Shown here: positions 12,110 through 25,589 of the stretch, piece by piece
Layout of the letters: each line of letters begins with the position of its first letter
Numbering within the stretch: the stretch's first letter is position 1
Assembly (NCBI RefSeq): GCF_907164915.1
Contig: NC_061865.1
Span: forward strand, 50,627,363 to 50,691,362
DNA length: 64,000 nucleotides
Origin: Impatiens glandulifera
Lineage: Eukaryota; Streptophyta; Magnoliopsida; Ericales; Balsaminaceae
Direction: 5' to 3'
Notes under the pieces: model-generated
Databases searched by the model: none
What the model saw: the letters and a program-made list of their open reading frames with translations, nothing else
What the model was told of the DNA's origin: nothing
Made by a program: the position numbers and the translations under genes

Positions 12110-13400
12110 TTAGTTTTGTTTCAGTATTTCAAAAACTTCACCTTTACATGCGCATTCCTTGGCTACAAATTTGCCTGAATTGCTTTGATTTACTTTCATA
12201 GTTTTCTCTCCACTTTCCTCCACTACTTTTCTATCACTTCTATCTTCTAATTTTTTATTACTTTCATCCCTTGACTCTTCACATTTTTTTCCTCTGATTT
12301 TCTTCATTTTCATCCTCTAATTCTTCTTCTTCTTTATACGATTCTTCATCTTCTCTTTCCTCTGATTTTTCATCTTCTCTTTTCTCTGAATCTTCAATAT
12401 TTTCATCCTCTTCTTATCAATCTTTAGTTTTTTCTATATGTCTTCCAGTTCCTAATTCTTAGTTTCATTTTCCTGAGCTTTCTCATTCTGTTCCTGAAAT
12501 TTTAGGCTTTCCTTCTGCTCCTGAACTTTCATGATTTTATGTTATTCTTCAATTGCTTTTTCACATTTATTATTGGCATGTTCAAAAGTATTGCAGAACA
12601 CTAATCTATTTGGCCTCCATTTATATAAAATATCAATGACTTCGGGCTTACCTCTTCTATCGATAACTATCATTTTGGCTGGTAGATTACTTCTAGGATG
12701 CACTTCAATGCTTATCCTATCATATGTGATGTGTTCGCTTTCTTCCGTGATTGAGTCCATATACAATGATTTTCTCAGGAGACTAGTAAAATGAATAAGT
12801 GTTTCATCATTGTACATATGAGCTGAGATGTTCTTTAGTTTGAACCAAATTTGAGTTGTTTCTTTCGGTTTGCTAAGTAGGTTCATTCCTTCATACCACC
12901 TTTCCAACTTCATGCAGTTTAACCTAACATAAATATGTCCCAACTTCATAATATTCTCTAGATTTGTTCCCTACTTGAACTTCAAGAAATAAAGATCATT
13001 GATATTTGCAGATACATTTTCCAGTCTAATGTGCTCCCATTGTTTTAACAAGACATCCTTAGTGACCGAGAAAGATATATAATATTTTCCTATGTAGTTC
13101 CCAACAATTACATATTTTCACTCTTTAATGTATTTTTCATCAACTTCAATGGGTAATTTAAACTCAAAAATATATTTGAGAATCTCAACATTTAGTTTAA
13201 AATCCCCCAAGTAAATTTTGCCTTTGTATTGTACCTATGGTTCAACTTTCTGTTCAGTGTTTTTCTTCCAGACTTTATTTACTTTCTACCTAGAGTTAAT
13301 TTTGATAGTGTAAGTCTTGATTTTTGGGAACTTCATTAGCTCCCATATTATTTCTACGGATCACTTAAATAACTTATCATATTCTTCCTTTTTGAGTAAA
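12110..13400 (-). pseudogene. Decayed DUF4283/zinc-knuckle retroelement-type gene
   Basis: The clearest frame is 12542-12949. It carries WYEGMNLLSKPKETTQIWFKL, then LYMDSITEESEHITYDRISIE and a KWRP segment, matching the DUF4283 and following zinc-knuckle layout found in plant LINE ORF1-like and related proteins. Just upstream, in frame but cut by stops, is YVIVGNYIGKYY with LKQW, the DUF4283 core (about 12955-13110). The terminal Cys/His cluster is incomplete. Downstream (12110-12313) is a Lys/Glu-rich tail. At least two in-frame stops show it is dead. In intact relatives the product binds nucleic acid. Confidence 0.6.
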
Positions 13401-13977
13401 TTTCAGTTTTGAAGATAATGAATATTAAGTTGGGCTATGGACTGTTAGTTTTTTTCCTTGCTAAGAACAATCTCTTCTTTCTTCGCTTGAAATAATAATT
13501 TTGTAATTTGATTCTTTAGTCCGTAGAGATTAACCCTTTCATTATATTCAACCCATCATTTTCCATCCTTGTTGACTTCTGCCTAAACACTTTCTGTCTT
13601 TTTAGTTTTATTTTTAGAATTTTCTCTATTTTCCTCATACTTTATTTCAGTCTTCTCAGAATTTTGTTTATGCTCTATTTCAGCCTTCTCAGAACTCTGT
13701 TTCTGCTATATTTCAGCCTTCTTAAGACTTTGTTTGTGCTCTGTTTTAGAAATCGCTTTCTTGCTTGTATTAATTTCCCCCGAAGTCTTTTACTTCTTTC
13801 ACCTTATTTTTGTTCTTTCTCCTTATATGTTGTAAACTCTGAGAATTTCCTTTTATTTCTAACAAATCTGCAGCAATAGAACTACAACATTACATCCTTC
13901 TAACAATACTGCAGCAAAAAACAAAATCCAACAATAGAGATTCTAAATCTGCGGAGGTTCTATATTTTCGAAGAAGT

Positions 13978-14112
13978 GGCACGACGAACACACACCGACA
14001 CGACGAACACAACGACACGACGAACACACGACATGACGAACACACAATGACACGACAAACGATAAACACACGACACGACGAATACGCGACACGACGAGCA
14101 CACAACGACACC
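13978..14112. repeat. Minisatellite of ACACGACGAAC units
   Basis: About a dozen imperfect copies of an 11-13 bp unit (CACGACGAACACA). They give a Cys/Ser/Val/Arg-rich open frame on the minus strand (13890-14114) that is an artefact of the repeat. Confidence 0.75.
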
Positions 14113-15464
14113 ACCTCATCGTGTAAGGTCTATTTTTATTTGATTGTTGATTGATTGAATATTTCTATATAACATATATAATATATGTCAGAGATAATTG
14201 TTTATTGAAATATTTGTTAGTGATGAATATGTGCACCAAAAATCCTTATTAATCATGATCAAATAAATTCGACAATTATTATTGTCCATCTTTTTAATAA
14301 CATTATATATTAGTGACTTAATAGATTCATTAAGATATTCTAGTTTAGATAGTTTATACCTTATGTCTGATGATCTTTATTGGTTATTTCAAGTCTTTAT
14401 TTTGCATATGAATGGTCGTAGAATTTAAAAACATCCTTAAACTAAATATGTGTATTTCCAAGGCTATTATTTTGTCAATTCTACATTGGAAACACTCTTT
14501 TTTTTGTCTGGATTTAGATAGATAAACTATTGATGACACCTTTTTAAATTAAAATTATAAAAAGTTGGGTTGTTTGGTGAACAAACTTAGTATTTATTAA
14601 CTTAGTATTTATTAGTATTTTGGTTGATAAATTGATTGATGAGAGAATAGGTAAATGTTTATGAATTATTTAAGATTATTCAGCTAATCCAAATCGATTA
14701 GTCACTGTTAGACTGAAGAACTTATATATGTTTCTGTCTTAATCTAGATACAAAACTAGATTTAAAATGTATTTTCAAATTGAGTTATATAGAATTTTAG
14801 ATTATGCATATCACTCATTTAGGGCAGGTGAAAAATAATCCAATCTAGATTCATATTTGGTTGAAAATTTTGAATGAAATGATGTTTTCAAATCGGTATA
14901 TTCACCTTCAAGAATTCTCAAAGTTTATTCTTAAAATTTTACAATGAACCATCTGAATATCTAGATTCCAATAATTGAAGATCAATTCATTTCCCTTTTA
15001 GCGGTTTAATTGTGAAGAAGGAATGATTCAGATGTTATATGCTCGTCTTCATCCTTGTGCTGTCAACAACCAGGTTTTTTTTTTCTTTCAAATTTTGTCT
15101 CTATTTAATTCACATCAATGTTCTATTTTTATTTTTTATCTTAAAAATAATATTCTTTCACATAATTGCAGTTGAGGCCCAAGAAGAAGATTAAATAGAT
15201 GAAAACCATTCATTTCCAATTTTTTATTGCATTTAGAATTATCTATTGTAGTTTTGTTGTTCAAAACTTTTTTTTTTGTTTAAGATCTTTTAATGTTGAG
15301 AGAATTTATGTTAATTTTTTTATTATTAAAAATGTCTATAACGACTAATTTTTAAACATATTTTTCAATGAATATTTAATTTTAAAAATAAAAATAGGAT
15401 AAAATTGTTAAAAACAATTGAAAAATAAAATATAAATTATTTTTAAAAATTAAATAGATTTTCG
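14113..15464. other. CACTA interior, one possible captured exon pair
   Basis: Mostly AT-rich without domains. On the plus strand, 15012-15072 (EEGMIQMLYARLHPCAVNNQ) is followed after a T-rich intron-like gap by 15172-15197, which ends in a stop codon. It has the look of two terminal exons of an unrecognised gene. Confidence 0.3.
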
Positions 15465-15624
15465 GTGATGCTTAAATTAATTTTACCGACGCTTAAATAA
15501 GCATCGTTATAACATGCGCTCATCCTACTTCTGGCGACGTAAGAATAAGTGTAGGTAATATTTTTGATGAAAGGGTTGGCAGAAGTCTTTTTAAGCGTCG
15601 TTGGTGGTCTATTTTGTTATAGTG
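15465..15624 (-). repeat. Right sub-terminal region and TIR of the CACTA element
   Basis: Contains GACGCTTAAATAAGCATCG, GGCGACGTAAGAATAAGTG and TTTTTAAGCGTCG, then the terminal TTTGTTATAGTG. The same order of motifs appears at 46206-46437, showing two copies of one CACTA family in this window. Confidence 0.65.
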
Positions 15625-15626
15625 TT

Positions 15627-15789
15627 TGTTATAATAAAGAGATAATAACGTAGTGAATCGTTATTCATGGTTACAAATGTTATGTCTATTATATAGACAT
15701 TATAATCAGAAACTAATATAATATTTATATTATCACAATTTATAATATTGTGATAGTATCTTACAAATATATTATTTTATATTTTAACA
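15627..15789 (-). repeat. TRIM 3' LTR
   Basis: About 80 bp longer than its partner because of an AT-rich insertion (roughly 15695-15765) containing a small palindrome (TATCACAATTTATAATATTGTGATA). Confidence 0.72.
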
Positions 15790-15847
15790 TCCTCTCTCAA
15801 ACTCACAATGCAACAACAATAAACATTAAGAGTTTAACTGTCAGAAA

Positions 15848-16126
15848 ATGAAAGCGCAAACACTAAGAAGTTACTCATCATTCTTAATCTTCTTTCTCTT
15901 CTCTCTTATGTCCAATCCATTGATCATCCACCCAGAAAGCAGACCAATCAAACTAAGCTTCAAAAACTCCTCCAAAAATCAAACCAAGTTTCACAAACAT
16001 AAAGAAAAACCAAACCAAATTCAACTCCTTATTCTTAACAACAACCAACCAAGACCAATCAAACCAAGTTTCGCAAACATAGGGAAAAACCAAATCAAAT
16101 ACAACTCTATATTCTCAACAAAATAA
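15848..16126 (+). CDS. Hypothetical 92-codon ORF with signal-peptide-like start inside the TRIM
   Basis: The ORF begins MKAQTLRSYSSFLIFFLFSL, a basic start followed by a hydrophobic core that would pass as a secretion signal. The remainder is Lys/Asn/Gln-rich. It contains an approximate tandem duplication (about 79 bp, blocks near 15980 and 16060) with PRPIKPSF-like repeats. Small secreted plant peptides can look like this, but no known peptide motif was recognised and the AT-rich composition makes chance plausible. It runs antisense to the TRIM. Treat it as a candidate only. Confidence 0.25.
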   Translation: MKAQTLRSYSSFLIFFLFSLMSNPLIIHPESRPIKLSFKNSSKNQTKFHKHKEKPNQIQLLILNNNQPRPIKPSFANIGKNQIKYNSIFSTK

Positions 16127-16319
16127 TCAAAACCAAAACCAAGACCAATAAACCGAAATACTCTTAAGTGCTAATAGACTAAAGTATATTCAAGTGCTAA
16201 TTAAGATAATAAAAGTAATATATCTATCAAATGATTAGATCTCTCCATTAATGACTAATGTAACCATTGATGGAGACAACGGAAGACTATCACTTGATTG
16301 ACTCAAAAACGATAACAAA

Positions 16320-16331
16320 GCTCTGATACCA
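16320..16331 (-). promoter_or_regulatory. TRIM primer-binding site (tRNA-iMet)
   Basis: TGGTATCAGAGC on the minus strand, immediately next to the 5' LTR at 16332. Confidence 0.75.
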
Positions 16332-16416
16332 GGTTAGAATAAAGAGAGAAATATTGTATTAAATCATTATTCATGGTTATAAAGGTATTATAGATATATT
16401 ATTTTATATTCTAACA
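16332..16416 (-). repeat. TRIM 5' LTR
   Basis: The 85-bp partner of 15627-15789. Its inner-end T is mutated (GGTTAGAA instead of TGTTA), and it ends in CTAACA before GTGTT. Confidence 0.72.
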
Positions 16417-16935
16417 GTGTTATAAATGTGTAAAATTTCTGAGTAGTTGTAATCGAATTTCGAGTATCCGCAGGGTTTTGGGTACCCACGTATTTGAGAA
16501 TTAGATGAACTAACTTATCTCTATCGGGCTCAGACAAGACTCAAATAGTAATTTCTAAGATTGAGTTCGAAACATGTATTTAAGTACCTGCCAAGTTTCA
16601 TACCGTTGTCATCCTATACTATTTTGAGTTATGAGAGGTTAATAAACTATCTAATCCAGTGTCCAAGATGATTGCTTCATTCTTTACTAGATTTTGTTTT
16701 TCTCATATGAATTTTATAAAAACATTAAGCCTATATACTAAAACCCACTTTTAACAACAAAAAGGGAAAAAAGGTATCCTATTACCAAAAAAAAAAACAA
16801 AAACCAATATCCAAGCCAATAATCTCATTCTAGGTTTTGCTATGTTTCATCCTAGTCTAAGGAAGGATTAAATACATTAAAATGTACTTAAAAAAAATCC
16901 AATGTCTTTCCTATATCAATATATCAATTCTCTAT

Positions 16936-19503
16936 TTAAATGGCGGATTTCCAAATCATTCCTTGAAACGAGATGACTATAACCGACACATCGTCATGAT
17001 ACTTGCGACGAAAACCATCCAAGCCATCACCTTGCGGGATATCAAGCAACTCATGCAGCTTCATACCTGCAATTGTTTTCATTTTCGTTGAATTATATAT
17101 AAATCACATGATTGTAATGTAATATAATCTTCCCCTTTAATTTATTCTAATTTTAGGGTCATATAGATAAAATAATACACGAACATTAGGGTTCTTACCA
17201 GCTTTTGTTGCAGCCCTTTGGAGCACTTGTTGAACGAGATGTCGGGCAGGATCTCCATCGGGAAATGAAGATAAGAACTTCCCGACTTCATTGACGGCAT
17301 CTTCATTAGTGAAGTATTGGTAGAGTCCATCTGATGAAAGGATCAAGAATTTGTCTCTTGAACAAAGTTTATGATGGATGAGATTTGGCATGCAATTGAT
17401 GTAAGGAGAGCTCCCAATATACTCTTTTCTAAATGGCTCTATAAGTGCATTGTTCCATTTTGGCTGCAAATTAACAAAAAAAGTACAAAACTATGAGGAG
17501 CATATTGTATTTTCTTAATTCATTACTTATGTTAATTGAAAAAACAAAATGTCATACAAAATTATATTATATATATTTTTGTAATTGATAAATCATTTAG
17601 AGATGACAATTGGCTGATCCCAATGGAGAGTAGACTTATCATCTATGTTTCATTCTAACACGATTTATATTATATTTAAAATATATATATATATAGTTTT
17701 TAAAATATTCTTTTATATTATATAAATTGTTTTGATAGATTAAAAATTAATATTATTATGCATAAATAATTAAAAATAAACATAAAAATTTTACAAAAGT
17801 ATATGAACAATAAATAAAATAATTCATTTTAAATTTATGAATTTTAATTAATGTTCGAAATAGAAGTAAAGCACATTGTAAATTAAATTACAATATCTAA
17901 TTATGGGGTCAAAAATTGACCCGAACAAAAGTAAAAGAAAAAGTAAAAGTAAAAAAATTAAGATTCATATATATCTTATCACATCGAATCCGCATTATTA
18001 TTAACCGAGGTAATATTTTGTGAATATTACAAAAATATTATAGGGAAAAAAAGTCGTCTAGTCTTTAATTGTGCGATAAATGTAATTTTATGGTTGAAAA
18101 AATAAAAATATTTGACATTTAATTGTAAATAAAAATTACCTTCTTGAGAAATCCAGCACCAAATGCTCTAGTAATCTTTAAAGAACCTTTTACTCTACCC
18201 TTCAATATGACAAATGCATCATCTTTGTGTTCTTCCTTAATCCTCTTCACTTCCTAATGTCAATATCAACCAAACACCCAAATATGAGTTCAAAATCAAT
18301 AAACAATCAAAAAACCTAATAGACAAGAACTAATTAAAATAATCTTACCTCTTCAACAGAAGTATTATGATCCATAGTCATCTGAATAGCAGATAAATTA
18401 AAATCATCATCAAGATTCATTTTTTCGCGTTCATCACGTGCAAGAACAGCCCTACTATCACCCACGTTCATTAGATAAATATCTTCTGATTTCATCACCA
18501 TAACCAAAACACAAGAACCCATAAGACAAAGCTCTGGATGTTCTTTCAACATCATATCAGATATCTGAAAGAATGTAGATTCAGTCTTCCTTAATCCCTC
18601 CGAAAGAGACTTTAGAACATTCTTCGATTTAACATCCACCTTTGGATCATTACTCGAATTCAATAGCCACTTGATCTCCTTATAAACATTAGAGTAAAGA
18701 TTGTTGTGAAGGAAATCAGTTGCATCAGGACCATTGAATCCATCATAGATTCCAACGAAAGCCCATTTGTTTTCCTCAGAGACTACTACATGAACCCGAT
18801 CCTCACCAGCTTTTCCCAAAAACGTATCATCAATTTTCCCATTGAAGCTCTCATCATCCCTGATATAAATTGAAATCAGTTAATCAAAACACATTCTAGT
18901 ATTAATCAATAAACAAGAACATGACAATGCATACCAATCTGATTTCTTTTCTGCTCTAATCGGAAGAATGATGGAATTCGCGATCGTCTTCTTTATATCT
19001 CCAATTAAAGATCGTTTCTTGGGTATGGGTTCAGAAAGAATGTCAAATGGGTCCAAAGAAGGAAGAGGACCTGAAAGAAACCCTCTTTCAACTAAACCCA
19101 TGACGGAGACAGCGCCGGAATCTTCACTTACCCGGCCAGAATGGAAAGAATGACGGCGATTAATCGGCTGGAAAGGAACATCAGCTAAAGAATCCGAGCT
19201 CTCACAGGAAGAAGAGCTAGGGTAGACACTGATCGGAGGTGTATAAACGGAAGAAGTGAAAGCATTCGCACTTACAGTAGCGCCGGAGATGGATGCAAAG
19301 GTGATGTTTTTAAACTGAAATTCTTCTGCGGCGGCGGCGGCGGCGCCATCAGGTGATTCTTGTGGTGGGTAGAAGAAGGAATACTCATCGTCGCTTTCTA
19401 GGAGTTCTTGAGAGCAGACTGAGATTTCTTGTCGCCGGAGTGAGTTATCGCCGGAGTAATCGCAAGTAAAACAGAGCTTCAGCCTCCCAATTCTATTACC
19501 CAT
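16936..19503 (-). CDS. PLL: POLTERGEIST-like protein phosphatase 2C (PP2C clade C)
   Basis: Five exons join in frame: 19503-18935, 18859-18349, 18253-18140, 17463-17199 and 17066-16936. All introns have GT/AG borders, giving 529 residues. A PP2C Ser/Thr phosphatase removes phosphate using two Mn/Mg ions. Visible motifs are [10 protein letters not shown], the metal-binding DGFNG (Asp229), GDSRAVLA (323-330), [35 protein letters not shown] (Asp443) and YHDDVSV near 509-515. [12 protein letters not shown] at the start, the ISGATVSAN box and [10 protein letters not shown] are hallmarks of the PLL4/PLL5 side of this clade, which acts in meristem and leaf development. It is shorter than most relatives (often 600-850 residues), mainly because the linker between DGFNG and GDSRA is compact. 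A Gly2 that could be myristoylated is present. All key acidic residues are intact, so it looks functional. Confidence 0.93.
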
Positions 19504-19612
19504 TTTGAATGTCTAGAGAGAGAGAGATTTAGAGAGAGAAAGAAGGGAAATGCCGAAATGGTGATTATGTAGTGGTAGTGTTTGTTAATAGCTGGTATAT
19601 GGGGAGTTGACT
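19504..19612 (-). promoter_or_regulatory. 5' leader and proximal promoter of the PP2C gene
   Basis: Upstream of the ATG the minus strand has a CT-rich leader (TCTCTCTCTCTC-like, complement of 19513-19545), common in plant 5' UTRs. A weak TATA-like CATATACC lies about 90-100 bp upstream (19594-19601), with a TTGAC W-box core beside it (19607-19611). No transcription start can be fixed from sequence alone. Confidence 0.4.
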
Positions 19613-20600
19613 TTTTTAATAAATCAGGATATTCCGAATCAATATCTAATTATTATTTTTTTAATTCAACAAAATTATAAAGTTAATAAAAGTCAGAAGC
19701 CATTAATCTGTATTAAATTGAATAGTGGATGAGCATCAGTGCATGAAAAGAATGGTAGACAACCAATGGGTATCTTACACGTAGTATTTAAGGAGTTGAC
19801 CCTACATATCCCTTCTAAAATTTTAAAATATAAATTATAATTATAATTATTTGATTAATTACTTACTTTTTTTTAATATCAGAATATAAAATATATATAT
19901 GTATTAATTTTAAAAGTAATTATTTGTTAAACTTTTAAAAGATCAAATGCAAACAAATTTCTAAATAATAATAAAAAAAAAGTCAAAGTGCAAACAAAAC
20001 CATAGAATTGGCATTTGTGTTTATTTAAAATAAAAAATTAAACTATATAGTTTAGTCATTTTATGCAAATGTCAACCTTTTGTGTTGTAAGCAAACAGGG
20101 TTAATGTGATTGTTAATATTATTAAATTTGTCATTACGAGGTACTTTGTAAATGTGTAATCGTCATACAATTTTTTAGGATTTGAATGTAGGTAGCATTA
20201 ATCATGTATTTGATTTTGTAGACTATGAAGGTCTATGGGCATATACATTTTTATAAGGCACATATTGAATTAAATTGATTTTTAGAAAAGTAAATTGATA
20301 TATCAAAAATATCAATTTCAAATAATTTTTTTTATTAAATAAAAGTATAAAATCAATTGATATATTTATCAAAATTTTCAATATTCGTAACATTAATTAA
20401 TATATTACGTGTGCACATTAGATTGGTGCATAACGACAATATTACGTCAGTTATACCAAATCAAGCTCTACATCGAACTTTATAACCACCATATTAAATG
20501 GTTAAATAAATTCTTAAACTTTATATTTGTATCTATATTTGTAGGTAGATATTTTAGTTGGGCTTAATTTTATTATGATAATAACCAATATATTATATAG
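19613..20600. other. AT-rich intergenic, no gene seen
   Basis: No domain-bearing ORF or clear repeat terminus noticed. Confidence 0.5.
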
Positions 20601-20667
20601 TCATATAAATATAAATATATATATAAATATAAATATAAATATAAATATAAATATAAATATAAATAAA
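20601..20667. repeat. (TAAATA)n microsatellite
   Basis: Roughly ten tandem TAAATA units directly upstream of the SINE copy. Confidence 0.85.
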
Positions 20668-20796
20668 AGTGGTGGAAACTAACCTTAAGTTCTTGGGTTC
20701 GAGCCCGTCAGACGACAAATTTTGCACATGATTAAATGTTTAAGTATATTTACGAGTTACATATTTAATCCGTTATCTCATTTTTTATTTTCTCCG

Positions 20797-20800
<4 letters not shown>
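20668..20800 (+). mobile_element. tRNA-derived SINE copy
   Basis: Contains GGGTTCGAGCCCGTCAG, a good Pol III B box (GGTTCGANNCC), then GACAAATTTTGCACATGATTAAATG and a TTTACGAGTTACATATTTAATCC tail. The same order recurs at 53410-53720 and 62225-62345. An A box is not obvious. It ends in a T/AT-rich tract. Family recognition comes from internal comparison only. Confidence 0.6.

Positions 20801-20849
<49 letters not shown>
20801..20849. repeat. (AT)n microsatellite
   Basis: About 24 AT repeats at the 3' side of the SINE copy; it may have grown from the SINE tail. Confidence 0.9.
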
Positions 20850-20852
<3 letters not shown>

Positions 20853-21199
20853 ACTTCATTCTATTTTATTGTGTCCTCGTTTTATATCAATTTGAATATT
20901 GGTGTGAGAGTAAATAATTATCGTGAGTCAATTTAATAAAAAAATTAGTAAAACATTTTGTATTCCTTATATTTTATTATTAATGAAAAAACTTTTTTTC
21001 ATATAAAATAAAATATTAAAATATCAATATTAATAGTGTTTTCCAAAACCGATGTGGAGTATGAAGTTGAAGCTAAAATAATGAAGATAAGAATACATAA
21101 ATTCAAGTTGAAGATAACAAAGGTAAAAGTCCTGAAAATCTCAGAAATAATTCTTTCTATCAAATAAGAACGAGCTCGTACAAAGAGAGAATTCAAAAT

Positions 21200-21510
21200 G
21201 AGAATCAACAATACTCATCATCCTCTTTAATACAATCTCCTTTTATCGTTAGAGGAAGAGGAAGGGGAAGGGGAAGAATGCATCTCAATGAAAATATATG
21301 GCATGCAAAAATCCCAAGTTGGGATGATTATGTTTGAATGTAGTCTTTTCTGTTTGTAATCTCTGTTTTTTAGAAGGTATAAATGCTACTAATCAGTTTT
21401 TTTAGATTTTTTTGATTGTCATCCTTAATCATAACTAGTGTTTGTCTAGTTTTGATTTCTGACCTTCCCACTTTTGGGATTTTAATGAAATGGTTTTAAC
21501 CATTTTCCAA
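21200..21510 (+). repeat. Relic of a dispersed element 3' end
   Basis: A purine stretch (GAGGAAGAGGAAGGGGAAGG), a short coding remnant (MHLNENIWHAKIPSWDDYV, then stop) and a tail matching 2390-2455. Probably the last codons and 3' UTR of the DUF4283/LINE-like family. Confidence 0.42.
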
Positions 21511-21765
21511 AAAAAACATTAATACAATAATAATCCATATATATATAATCAACTTAATGCAAGAATTAATAAATTTTAAAATGTAAATTTTAATTTAAAT
21601 ATATTAAAATAATAAGTATTTATTAGATATTTAAAAATACAAATATTATATATATATAATTAATCATATAATAAATTGAATATTTATACAAATATTTGTT
21701 AAAAGAGAGTTTAGTACATAATAAATATAAAATTCAAAGTCGAAGTGAAGATTAAAAATTGATAA

Positions 21766-22700
21766 TGATGAGATGGTTAGATGCAAAAAAAAATATTTGA
21801 AGGATATGAGATTGGTAGTATGTGAGGTTCATTAAGAAATAAATAATATTGGTGGTTAAAATTTGTGAGGAAATGAGTTGTTTGACCAATGTGATAATAA
21901 GGTTACGAGATGAGAGGTCGGCTGAGATTGGTAGATAAATGTGAAATGAGATGGTTGGTTAATCGAAATAAAAATAATTCCATAAAATGAGAGGTCGTTC
22001 GGGAATTGGTAGGCCAAAGTGAAGGTAAAAGAGATTGGTAAAGTTAGAGATGACTATTTTAACCAAAATGAAAGTCTAAGGTCATGCGATGAGATATCAA
22101 TTGGGTGGATAAATGTGGAATAAGATGACTGGCTAGCCAAAGTGAGGATAAGAAAATTAGATTGAATATTTTAAAATATGTGAGGAGATTGATTGTTTGA
22201 CCGAATTGAAAGTAAAGTCATGCGCTGAGAGATTAATTGAGAATTGGTGAGCCAAAGTGAGAGTAAAGAGATTGGTAATATTGGAGATGATTAATTTGAT
22301 TAAAGTGAAATTGTAAGGTCACGAGATGAAATATCGATTGAGATTGGTGGATAAATATGAAATGAAATGATTGGTTAGTTGAAGTGAGTATAAGAAAGTT
22401 GGATTGTATATTGTCAATTTTTCATACGTACCAAGTCAGAATATTGGTATTAATGTATGATAAAACTAAGATGAATGGATAATCATTACTTCATGAAGAA
22501 CTCAATATTTTAATGTTAGAGTGGTAAATAAATGTGAAATGAGATGCTTGGTTAGTCGAATTAAAGATAAGAAAGTTGTGTTTTATATTGTCAATTTGAA
22601 TAGGACTAAGTCTGAATAGTGGTATTAATGTATGCTACGACTAAGTTGAGTCGGTATACATTGATGCATAAAGAACTTAGTATTTTAATGTCGTACATCG
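21766..22700. repeat. Degenerate tandem array
   Basis: The motif GGATAAATGTGAAATGAGATGGTTGGTTA recurs in variant form near 21935, 22106, 22350 and 22528, and GAAAGTTGGATTGTATATTGTCAATTT recurs near 22395 and 22570. Spacing alternates between roughly 175 and 245 bp, so monomers have gained or lost pieces. No coding sequence. Confidence 0.6.
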
Positions 22701-22975
22701 TCACACTAAATCCATTAAAATTAAAATTAAGTTCATTCATAAAAAATGTTATTTTGCTATTTTTCATCACATTTGCACTCCAACTATATTAAAGATAAAT
22801 ATAATGATTAATTTGACGATAATTATTGACACATATTTTAATTTAATATTTATTTTATTATTATTATTTATAAAATGTATCAATATTATTATTATTATTT
22901 CCTAAAACACTAATTATTTTCTTAGGTAATATATAGTTATCTATTTTAAATGACATTTTTAAAATTATTCATTTT

Positions 22976-22977
<2 letters not shown>

Positions 22978-23011
<34 letters not shown>
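22978..23011. repeat. (TAA)n microsatellite
   Basis: About eleven uninterrupted trinucleotide repeats. Confidence 0.9.

Positions 23012-25589
<2,578 letters not shown>

Larger units (their letters stand above)
3630..15624. mobile_element. CACTA-type DNA transposon, non-autonomous, ~12 kb, nested
   Basis: The left terminus begins CATTACACCAAAACATAA and the right terminus, read inward on the minus strand, begins CACTATAACAAAATAGACC. The first 30 bases match at about 21 positions, including the shared block CAACGAC. The left flank is TTA (3627-3629). The right flank, once the TRIM insertion and its GTGTT duplication are removed, is also TTA, the 3-bp duplication expected of CACTA elements. Sub-terminal motifs of the AAGCG/GACGCTTAAATAAGC type lie near both ends. 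A second right end of the same family is at 46206-46437. No ORF resembling a CACTA transposase is present, so this copy cannot move itself. It holds a minisatellite, a MULE-like element and a DUF4283 pseudogene. Confidence 0.62.
15627..16416 (-). mobile_element. TRIM (terminal-repeat retrotransposon in miniature)
   Basis: A 790-bp element flanked by the 5-bp duplication GTGTT (15622-15626 and 16417-16421). Terminal repeats are 15627-15789 and 16332-16416; both carry the ATAAAGAGA and TTATTCATGGTTA blocks and end in TTTTAACA or TTCTAACA. On the minus strand a TGGTATCAGAGC primer site (16320-16331, complementary to initiator tRNA-Met) directly follows the 5' LTR. A purine-rich tract (TTTGAGAGAGGA, 15790-15801) directly precedes the 3' LTR. 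No gag or pol is present. It landed in the last bases of the CACTA element, so it is younger than that insertion. Confidence 0.8.

Noticed and set aside
18968..19153. Plus-strand ORF
   Set aside because: Antisense shadow of the first exon of the PP2C gene.
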